16,222 nucleotides of DNA, taken from positions 1 to 16,222 of the forward strand of contig CAYONP010000115.1 in NCBI GenBank assembly GCA_964405335.1, in the 5' to 3' direction. How positions within the stretch are numbered: the stretch's first letter is position 1; each line of letters begins with the position of its first letter. Shown here one piece after another: positions 1-5,664 of the stretch. The DNA is from CAYONP01 sp964405335. Its GTDB lineage: Bacteria; Armatimonadota; UBA10988. The position numbers were made by a program, and so were the translations under genes. The notes below the pieces were generated by a model that did not search any database, was not told the origin of the DNA, and saw nothing but the letters and a program-made list of their open reading frames with translations.

Positions 1-18
1 GTTAGGACTCCCCTCTCC

Positions 19-149
19 CGCGCCGCGCGTGGGAGGTGTTGGGGTGGGGGTTGATTTGCTGCGCGCCACGTTCAGGCGTTGAGTCCGGCGGCGCTTTCGG
101 CGGAAGCGCCCTACCACGCGCCGCGCGGGGGAGGGGTTGGGGGTGGGGG
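19..149. repeat. two copies of a GC-rich dispersed repeat with a G-quadruplex motif
   Basis: Copy 1 (19-50) and copy 2 (117-149) both begin CGCGCCGCGCG and continue into G-runs separated by TT and T. Copy 2 contains G5-A-G4-TT-G5-T-G5 at 127-149, a textbook four-run G-quadruplex motif with loops of 1, 2 and 1 nt. Copy 1 has only three long runs. Between them, GGCGCTT (90-96) and AAGCGCC (104-110) form a 7-bp hairpin. No convincing gene is visible in 1-248. The stretch looks like a mosaic of dispersed intergenic repeats upstream of the sucC promoter. Confidence 0.7.
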
Positions 150-158
150 CCGGAGCGC

Positions 159-178
159 GCGCGGGCGTCCCCGCCCGC
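159..178. repeat. GC-rich hairpin repeat, upstream copy
   Basis: The 20 bases differ at one position (T to C in the loop) from the core of the repeat found four times at 1435-1606. The arms GCGGGCG and CGCCCGC are perfectly complementary around a 4-nt loop. The same element therefore flanks sucC on both sides. Confidence 0.75.
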
Positions 179-197
179 TCGCGCCGCGATCGCCGGC

Positions 198-226
198 TTG
201 AGCGCCCTCAGCCCGTGTGCTACCAT
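198..226 (+). promoter_or_regulatory. sigma70-type promoter for sucC with extended -10
   Basis: TTGAGC (198-203), a 17-bp spacer, then TACCAT (221-226) preceded by TG and one base (218-220), which is an extended -10 arrangement. Transcription would start near 233, giving a leader of about 16 nt that holds the GGGAG ribosome binding site (239-243). Predicted from consensus only. Confidence 0.5.
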
Positions 227-248
227 GCCGCGCTCGGCGGGAGTGTCG

Positions 249-1430
249 ATGAAGATCCACGAGTACCAGGCCAAGGAGGTGTTTGCGCGGTACGGCATCC
301 CCATCCCCGCGGGGCGGGTGGCCGACACCGTCGAGCAGGCCGTCCGCGCGGCCGGCGAACTCGGCTATCCCTGTGTGCTCAAGGCCCAGGTGCATGTCGG
401 CGGGCGGGGCAAGGCGGGCGGCATCAAGCTGGTCCGCAGCGAGGCCGAGGCGGCCAACACGGCGCAGAACATCCTCAGCATGCAGATCAAGGGCCTCGAC
501 GTGGCCCACCTGCTGGTCGAACAGGCCGTCGACATCGCCGCCGAGTACTACCTCGGCATCACCCTCGACCGCGCGCGGCGGTGCAACGTGCTGATTGTCT
601 CGTCGGCCGGCGGGATCGACATCGAGGAGGTCGCCGCCGAAACGCCCGAGAAGGTGATCCGCGAGCCGATCGACCCGGCGTTCGGCCTGCTGCCGCACCA
701 GATTGCCAAGGTGCTGCACGCGGCCGATGTGGCCCCCGCGGCGGTCCGGCCGGCGACGCGGTTCATCACCGCGCTCGAGCGCTGCTACCGCGAGATCGAC
801 GCCTCGCTGGCCGAGATCAACCCGCTGGTGCTCACCCGCGATGGGCAGGTGATCGCCGCCGACGCGAAGATCAACGTCGACGACAACGCGCTGTTCCGGC
901 AGCCCGACCTGGCGGCGCTCAAAGAGGACGCCGAGACCGACCCGCTCGAGGCCGAGGCGCGCCGGCGCGGGCTGCAGTTCGTCCGCCTCGGGCCCGAGAA
1001 CATCGGCGGCGCGCGGCCGATGGTCGGCGTGATCGGCAACGGCGCCGGGCTGGTCATGGGCACGCTCGACGAGGTCACCCGCGTCGGGCGGGGGCAGTCG
1101 GTCGGGCCGGCCAACTTCCTCGACATCGGCGGCGGGGCGCGCAGCGAGCAGGTCCGCTCGGCACTCGACCTGGTGCTGCTCAACCCCGACGTCGAGGGCG
1201 TGCTGATCAACATCTTCGGCGGCATCACGCGCTGCGACGAAGTGGCCCGCGGCATCCTCGAAGCCGCCGGCAGCCTGGCAATTGAGCTGCCGATGGTCAT
1301 CCGCCTGACCGGCACCAACGAAGAGGAGGGTCGGCGCCTGCTGGCGGATGATGGGCGGTATCAGCCGTTCACCGAGTTCGGGCCGGCGGTGCAGAAGATC
1401 GTGCAACTCGTCGCCGCGCGCGCGGCGTAG
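249..1430 (+). CDS. sucC: succinyl-CoA synthetase (ADP-forming) beta subunit
   Basis: SucC carries the ATP-grasp domain of succinyl-CoA synthetase, the TCA-cycle enzyme that interconverts succinyl-CoA and succinate with nucleotide phosphorylation, and works in the cytoplasm with SucD. The 393 residues compare with about 388 in E. coli. The start MKIHEYQAKEVF is the family N-terminus. Visible signatures are VLKAQVHVGGRGKAGG (ATP-grasp), AEYYLGITLDR, AEINPLV and ADAKINVDDNA (metal/nucleotide region), PANFLDIGGGA, and INIFGGITRCD followed by RLTGTNEEEG in the ligase/CoA-binding half. ATG 249 is chosen because GGGAG lies 5 nt upstream. The in-frame ATG at 225 overlaps the predicted -10 and is less likely. 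sucD, the usual next gene, is not downstream: a repeat cluster and a converging gene follow. Confidence 0.96.
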   Translation: MKIHEYQAKEVFARYGIPIPAGRVADTVEQAVRAAGELGYPCVLKAQVHVGGRGKAGGIKLVRSEAEAANTAQNILSMQIKGLDVAHLLVEQAVDIAAEYYLGITLDRARRCNVLIVSSAGGIDIEEVAAETPEKVIREPIDPAFGLLPHQIAKVLHAADVAPAAVRPATRFITALERCYREIDASLAEINPLVLTRDGQVIAADAKINVDDNALFRQPDLAALKEDAETDPLEAEARRRGLQFVRLGPENIGGARPMVGVIGNGAGLVMGTLDEVTRVGRGQSVGPANFLDIGGGARSEQVRSALDLVLLNPDVEGVLINIFGGITRCDEVARGILEAAGSLAIELPMVIRLTGTNEEEGRRLLADDGRYQPFTEFGPAVQKIVQLVAARAA

Positions 1431-1434
1431 CCCC

Positions 1435-1606
1435 GGGGCGCGGGCGTCCTCGCCCGCCCAAAGCGAAACGGGGCGCGGGTGTCCTCGCCCGCCCAACTCC
1501 AAACGGGGCGCGGGCGTCCTCGCCCGCTTGGCATGGTCGTCAGCGTGCGGCCGGGGACGGCCGCGCTCCGGTGTCGCACCGGCGGGGCGCGGGCGTCCTC
1601 GCCCGC
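1435..1606. repeat. cluster of four GC-rich hairpin repeats between convergent genes
   Basis: Four 23-bp copies lie at 1435-1457, 1470-1492, 1505-1527 and 1584-1606. Each has the form GGG-GCGCGGGCG-TCCT-CGCCCGC, so each can fold as a 7-bp stem with a TCCT loop. Copy 2 has one change (GCGGGTG) that still pairs as G-U in RNA. The first three copies repeat every 35 bp. The fourth follows a 56-bp insert that contains a self-complementary CGGCCGGGGACGGCCG-like stretch. The last copy ends one base before the stop codon of the converging propeller gene. The cluster probably serves both genes as a bidirectional transcription barrier, although there is no T-tract. Confidence 0.85.
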
Positions 1607-1607
1607 A

Positions 1608-2714
1608 CTACTCGCGCAAGTAGACGGCCTCGCGCGTGGAGCAGGCCGCGCGCTCGCCGGCGACCACGCGGATCACCTGCTCGGCCACCGGCACCAGCCG
1701 GCTCATCGTACCGCCCAGGTCGAGCTGCCACAGCCCGCGCTGGCCGGCGACCAGGATGTTGCCCTCCGCGTCGATCGCGGCGTCTTCGAGGTAGCCCGGC
1801 GCGTCGTCGAGCGGCAGCTCTTCCCACCGTTCATCCGTCCCGAGGCGCAGGAACCGCGCGCCGTCATCCTGCTCGAACAGGGCCAGCACCTCGGCGCCAT
1901 CGGCCGCGGCAGCCAGCCGGCGCACGAACCGGAAGTCGCCACCGACCTCCGCGATGCCGAAGCGCGCGAAGACCGCGGCGTCGGGCGCGTTGTCGGCCGC
2001 GCCGCGCTCGTGCAGTCGGCGCCCGGCGGCGCGGAAGCAGAACAGCCCGTCGCCCTCGCTGCCGACCCATAGGTTGCCCAGGCCGTCTTCGGTCAGGCAG
2101 GTTGCGCGACGGCGCGGCAGCAGTTCGCGCAGGTCGAGCCAGGGTGAGTTGGCGCCCCAGTAGTGCGGCAGATAGTGGTGCCACACGCCGTACCGGTTGG
2201 CCGAGCTGAACAGGCCATACTGGCGTGAGCAGACATAGGGCGCATAGGCGCCGACGACGCGCGGCATGGCAATCGCGTCGACGTAGCCCCACATCCGCTC
2301 GGCGTCGTCGCCCGGCATGTAAGCGCCGCTGACGAAGGCGGGCGGGCCGAGGTAGAAGGTCCGGTCGTGGCGCAGCGACCAGCCGCCATCGACCGCCTCG
2401 AGCCGGACGATGCCGTCGCTGGTGGCCAGCCAGACACCGTCGTCGAAGGCGAGGTCGGTGATCTGGAGCCCGGCCAGCGCCACCTCGCAGCGCCAGCCGT
2501 CGTCGCTCTCGTGCAGCAGTCGGCCGCCCCGCGTGCCGACCCAGAGCGTGCCGTCGGGCGCGAAGCGGAGGACGCTGACCACGTCGCCGCGGGCGATCAG
2601 GCCGTCGACGGCGCTCCACCCGCCTCCGAGCGGATTGACCTGCGCTGTGCTGGCGGTCGGCGTGAGTTGATGTGCGGGCGCGGCGAGGAGCGCAAGCACG
2701 AAGACGAGCGGCAT
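1608..2714 (-). CDS. secreted beta-propeller protein (two-component-regulator-propeller type repeats)
   Basis: 368 residues. The N-terminus (1-16, MPLVFVLALLAAPAHQ) looks like a signal peptide, so the protein is probably exported. Propeller-blade motifs recur: FAPDGTLWVGTRGGRL (about 51-67), LAFDDGVWLATSDGIVRL (88-105), TEDGLGNLWVGSEGDGLF (208-225) and AIDAEGNILVAGQRGLWQL (313-331). The D-G/N-x-L-W-V-G pattern is that of Reg_prop blades. No kinase, DNA-binding or catalytic domain follows, so this is a free-standing propeller, perhaps for binding or scaffolding at the cell surface. It is the last gene of a minus-strand series, 52 bp after an SLH protein gene, and its GGAGG ribosome binding site lies within a strong hairpin. 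The function and ligand are unknown. Confidence 0.8.
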   Translation of the reverse strand: MPLVFVLALLAAPAHQLTPTASTAQVNPLGGGWSAVDGLIARGDVVSVLRFAPDGTLWVGTRGGRLLHESDDGWRCEVALAGLQITDLAFDDGVWLATSDGIVRLEAVDGGWSLRHDRTFYLGPPAFVSGAYMPGDDAERMWGYVDAIAMPRVVGAYAPYVCSRQYGLFSSANRYGVWHHYLPHYWGANSPWLDLRELLPRRRATCLTEDGLGNLWVGSEGDGLFCFRAAGRRLHERGAADNAPDAAVFARFGIAEVGGDFRFVRRLAAAADGAEVLALFEQDDGARFLRLGTDERWEELPLDDAPGYLEDAAIDAEGNILVAGQRGLWQLDLGGTMSRLVPVAEQVIRVVAGERAACSTREAVYLRE

Positions 2715-2718
2715 GTCA

Positions 2719-2753
2719 CGTGCCTCCGCGCAGGTTACCGGCGCGGAGGCACG
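2719..2753 (-). promoter_or_regulatory. 13-bp hairpin sequestering the propeller gene's ribosome binding site
   Basis: CGTGCCTCCGCGC (2719-2731) is perfectly complementary to GCGCGGAGGCACG (2741-2753) around a 9-nt loop. On minus-strand mRNA the 3' arm contains GGAGG, located 8 nt before the ATG at 2714, so the site would be fully paired. There is no U-tract after it, which argues against a simple intrinsic terminator. A translational switch or a polarity barrier in the operon is the likely role (inference). Confidence 0.6.
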
Positions 2754-2766
2754 GCGTGTTTACGGG

Positions 2767-3468
2767 TCAGGGCTGCGGAGCCGCCGCGCGCTGCGCCCAC
2801 TGCCCATCCGCGTGGCGGAGGGCGCGCTCGAGCAGGACCGCGAAGCTGTATCGGCACATCGAATCGCGTTCGTGCCAGGTGCCGTCGGGGTAGCCCTCGA
2901 TGATCCCGGCCTGCGCGCTCGGCTCGAGTGCCTCGGCCGGCCGGACCAGCCAGGCCGCCTGTTCCGGCGCCACGACCGTGATCGGCGGTTCGGCGACGAG
3001 CACGGTGACCCAGCGGAACACCGCGGCGTTGATCTGTGCCCTGGTCATCGGCTCGGCGGCACGCGAGGGCCCTGGGTAGCCCTCGAGAATCCCACGGCGC
3101 GAGACCCAACTGACGGCGTCGGCGGCCCAGTGGTCGGCCGGCACGTCGCGGAACGGGCGGTCCCAGATCAGCTCAACCAGAATCACATCGTGCCGCACTG
3201 CGTCGACGGCGGGTGCCGCGTGGCCATGCTCGGTGGCGCGATCGGCAGCCCAGACAGTCGCCCGATCGAGCAGCGCGCCGAGCATTCCACGGGTGAGCGG
3301 TTGGCGACCGTGAAGCAGTTGTCTGCCATTGCCATCGGTACCGCGCAGAATCCCGGCTTGTGAGAGCATCTCGACGGCTGGATAGGCCCAGTGACACATC
3401 GGCATGTCGGCGAACACCCCCGCCTGCGCCCGCAGCGCCAGGAGCGTACCTAGTAGCAGTACACGCAT
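2767..3468 (-). CDS. secreted protein with three S-layer homology (SLH) domains
   Basis: 233 residues from the chosen ATG. A signal peptide (1-17, MRVLLLGTLLALRAQAG) is followed by SLH-type units at about 18-70 (FADMPMCHWAYPAVEMLSQAG), 105-153 (PFRDVPADHWAADAV, with GILEGYP) and a weaker one at 170-217 (AGIIEGYPDGTWHERDSM). SLH triplets attach proteins non-covalently to secondary cell-wall polymers. Here little else is present, so the protein is almost all anchor. GGGAG lies 7 nt before the ATG at 3468. A GTG 18 nt further upstream would add six residues ahead of the signal peptide and has no better ribosome site. It sits 72 bp after the SLH-collagen gene and 52 bp before the propeller gene. 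Its partner in the envelope is unknown. Confidence 0.85.
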   Translation of the reverse strand: MRVLLLGTLLALRAQAGVFADMPMCHWAYPAVEMLSQAGILRGTDGNGRQLLHGRQPLTRGMLGALLDRATVWAADRATEHGHAAPAVDAVRHDVILVELIWDRPFRDVPADHWAADAVSWVSRRGILEGYPGPSRAAEPMTRAQINAAVFRWVTVLVAEPPITVVAPEQAAWLVRPAEALEPSAQAGIIEGYPDGTWHERDSMCRYSFAVLLERALRHADGQWAQRAAAPQP

Positions 3469-3517
3469 GATCCTACTCCCATCCACTTGCGCGACGTCAG
3501 GGCGAGATCGACCTGGA

Positions 3518-3533
3518 CCCCAGCGCCCTGGGG
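3518..3533 (-). terminator. possible weak hairpin after the SLH-collagen gene
   Basis: CCCCAG (3518-3523) and CTGGGG (3528-3533) can pair around a CGCC loop just 7 bp after the stop codon of the SLH-collagen gene on the minus strand. No T-tract follows in that direction, so termination is uncertain. Confidence 0.3.
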
Positions 3534-3540
3534 CCGGGCG

Positions 3541-4119
3541 TTACTCGACCGCAATGCCCAACCGCTCGTCGATCGCGATCAGCCGCTCCTCGATCGCGGT
3601 CATGTCGGCGTCAAGGCGGGCCATCGCCTCGCGCGAGCCGCGCAGGCTCGCCTCGATGCGGGCCAGCGCCTCGGTCAGCGGCGTCAGATCGGGCGCCGGA
3701 CCGGGCGGCCCCGGCGGGCCTTGCGGGCCGGGTGGGCCGGGCGGACCGGCCGGTCCGGGTGGGCCGGCAGCACCTTGCGGTCCGCGCGGACCGTCTGGTC
3801 CCGCCGGCCCGGGCGGTCCGTCCTCGCCGCGGAAGCGGGCCTGCACCACCGGATCACCCAGCACTTCCTCAATCGCCCGGCGGATGGCATCGCCGCTGAC
3901 CGTCCCAGTCAGCGCCCGCTCCAGCGCCGTGGCGAACTCGTAGCGGGTGAGCGGCTGGCGGCCGCGGAAGCTGCCATCGGGGTAGCCCTCCAGCACGCCC
4001 CGCTCGACCAGCGCCTGGACCGCGCCGGCGGCCCAGTGGTCGAACGGCACATCGCTGAACACCTGCCCCCGCCCGGCGCCGGCGGCGACCAGCAGCATCA
4101 GGATGCCGAATCGGTGCAT
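3541..4119 (-). CDS. secreted single-SLH protein with collagen-like Gly-X-Y stretch and coiled coil
   Basis: 192 residues in four parts: a signal peptide (1-19); one SLH domain (about 20-70, FSDVPFDHWAAGAVQALVERG with GVLEGYPDGSFRGRQPLTRYE); 15 uninterrupted Gly-X-Y triplets (98-142, mostly GPP, GPA and GPQ); and a heptad-like segment (about 145-188, LTEALARIEASL then DMTAIEERLIAIDERL). Collagen-like stretches trimerise and the helical tail could nucleate the trimer. SLH anchoring normally uses three SLH units, so a trimer of this chain could supply them (inference). A GTG at 4131 would add four residues. ATG 4119 begins directly with the signal peptide. The neighbouring SLH gene suggests a shared envelope role. 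Confidence 0.86.
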   Translation of the reverse strand: MHRFGILMLLVAAGAGRGQVFSDVPFDHWAAGAVQALVERGVLEGYPDGSFRGRQPLTRYEFATALERALTGTVSGDAIRRAIEEVLGDPVVQARFRGEDGPPGPAGPDGPRGPQGAAGPPGPAGPPGPPGPQGPPGPPGPAPDLTPLTEALARIEASLRGSREAMARLDADMTAIEERLIAIDERLGIAVE

Positions 4120-4201
4120 CGTCGTCCCCACCCGATCCTACCCCGTACGACGACGGCGTGTCGAGTCGGTTCCGCCATCGCCGGGTCTGGTTCGCGGGTC
4201 G

Positions 4202-5347
4202 TCAGGCGTAGTTGAGGCCGTACATCGGCAGCGGCAGAGGCAGCGCGCGGCGTAGCGCGTCGATCAGCCGCCCGCCGCGGCCGGCCAGCGGTTGCTCGCC
4301 GGTAGTGCCGAAGAGCAACGCGATGATCGCCGTGTCGCCCTCCATCTCCAGCCGCTCACCGAAGCCGGTGACCGCAAGGCGGTCGTAGCCGTCGCCGGCC
4401 GCGCGCAGGTCCATGGATAGCTCACCCGCTGCGCCGAGCCGATCGCGCAGCAACGGGCCGAAGTCGTCGAGCAGCCGAGGCAGATCGAGGATGCGAATCG
4501 TGCCCTCATGGCCGATCGACCGCTGTGGCCAGCCGTGGCGCAGGGCCAGCTCACAGACGGCCAGGTCGGTCTCGTAGGCCGGCCAGCGGACCTCCGTCGC
4601 CTCGTACTGCGCGACCAGCCGCGGCAGCACGCCGAGGATGGCCGCGCGGCTGCCGGCGGTCTCGGCGACAAGCAGCCGCGCCCAGCCTTCGTCAGGCTGC
4701 CGGCGGATGCTGACCGTCACGGTGGCCACCGGCTCGCCGCCGCGGCGGACCAGGTGCGTGCTGCCGAACCGGCAGGCGACCACGCCGGTCTGCAGCATCA
4801 GGTCATACTCGGCCGCGCTGCGCCGCCAGCGGATCGGCTCGACCTCGAACAGCCGCAGCGCCGCCTCGGCGTGACCGGGCGTGACGATGGCGAGCTCCAG
4901 CCCCGGATCGTCGGCCAGCGATTCGAGGGGTACCTCGTACTGCCGGTAGCAGCCTCCGTTTTGCGCGCCGAGCCGGCGGTAGAGCCCGCGCCCGCCGGAG
5001 ATGAGCATGACCGACGCGCCGGCGCGGCGGGCCAGGTCCATTGCGTCGCGCATCAGCGCCGTGGCGTAGCCGCGCCCGCGCAGCTCGGCGCGGCAGCAGA
5101 CCGCGCCGATGGTGGCGATGCCGAGCTCGCAGCCGAGCAGGCAGGCCCGTTCGAGGACCATGCCGACATGCGCGGCGAGCCGCCCGTCGGCGCGGACCAC
5201 GCGCATCTGCTCGAGCCGTTCGGGGTGGAACAATCGGTTGAACTGCTCGAACATGGTGCCTTCGTCGCGGCCCATGAAGATTGCGTCGACCAGCTCGCTC
5301 AGCTCGTCCAGCTCGTCGCGCCGCACCGCGCGGGGCCCGTCGGGCAT
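4202..5347 (-). CDS. GNAT-family N-acetyltransferase with SCP2-like C-terminal domain (Eis-like architecture)
   Basis: 381 residues. The N-terminal GNAT fold (about 5-135) shows the acetyl-CoA pyrophosphate-binding motif R-x-x-G-x-A in RGRGYA (90-95), preceded by the beta4-type strand ATIGAVCCRAEL and followed by ISGGRGLYRRLGA. A second GNAT-like half (about 150-275) and a C-terminal sterol-carrier-like domain (about 285-370, including DRLAVTGFGERLEMEGD) match the three-part layout of Eis-type acetyltransferases. Those acetylate amines on small molecules or proteins. The substrate here is unknown. GGAGGA lies 5 nt before the ATG, a strong ribosome site. It follows the 90-residue gene by 32 bp and probably belongs to the same operon. 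Confidence 0.82.
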   Translation of the reverse strand: MPDGPRAVRRDELDELSELVDAIFMGRDEGTMFEQFNRLFHPERLEQMRVVRADGRLAAHVGMVLERACLLGCELGIATIGAVCCRAELRGRGYATALMRDAMDLARRAGASVMLISGGRGLYRRLGAQNGGCYRQYEVPLESLADDPGLELAIVTPGHAEAALRLFEVEPIRWRRSAAEYDLMLQTGVVACRFGSTHLVRRGGEPVATVTVSIRRQPDEGWARLLVAETAGSRAAILGVLPRLVAQYEATEVRWPAYETDLAVCELALRHGWPQRSIGHEGTIRILDLPRLLDDFGPLLRDRLGAAGELSMDLRAAGDGYDRLAVTGFGERLEMEGDTAIIALLFGTTGEQPLAGRGGRLIDALRRALPLPLPMYGLNYA

Positions 5348-5379
5348 GGCATCCTCCGGCGCCGCATGATAGCCGCGGA

Positions 5380-5652
5380 TCAGCCGTCGGCCAAATGGCG
5401 CTCGAGCCAGCGGCGCAGCTCGTAGGCCGTCTCGGCCGGTAGCCGCTCGACCGCCACGTCGTCGATAGCGCCCTGCAGGCGGAGCAGCGTCCGCGCGTCG
5501 TCGCGGCCGGCGAACTGCCCCCGCAGCCGCAGCCAGGCCTCGCGCGCGCCGAGGTCGCAGAGCCGCTCGAGGCTCTCGACGCCGACGGCGACGAGCTGCC
5601 CGCCGAGCTCGAAGTCGACGTTGGCCACCGCCGGGAACGAAGGATGCCGCAC
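5380..5652 (-). CDS. small protein of unknown function, 90 aa
   Basis: I do not recognise a family. The product is soluble, with a short beta-like N-terminus (NVDFELGGQLVAVGVESLERL) and a helical C-terminus ending AYELRRWLERHLADG. There are no membrane segments and no signal peptide. The start is a GTG at 5652, chosen because AAAGGA lies 7 nt upstream and overlaps the stop region of the preceding 684-residue gene. The gap between the two coding regions is only 12 nt, so translation is likely coupled. The tight spacing suggests it works with the larger upstream protein. Confidence 0.65.
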   Translation of the reverse strand: MRHPSFPAVANVDFELGGQLVAVGVESLERLCDLGAREAWLRLRGQFAGRDDARTLLRLQGAIDDVAVERLPAETAYELRRWLERHLADG

Positions 5653-5664
5653 CGCGCCGTCCTT

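Noticed and set aside
111..1502. Long minus-strand open frame opposite sucC
   Set aside because: It is a GC-driven shadow frame. The opposite strand encodes a complete, well-conserved SucC, and the antisense product has no recognisable motifs.
1435..1606. CRISPR-like appearance of regularly spaced 23-bp repeats
   Set aside because: Intervals are 12, 12 and 56 bp, the spacers are similar to each other in the first two, and there are no cas genes. The palindromic unit explains the pattern.
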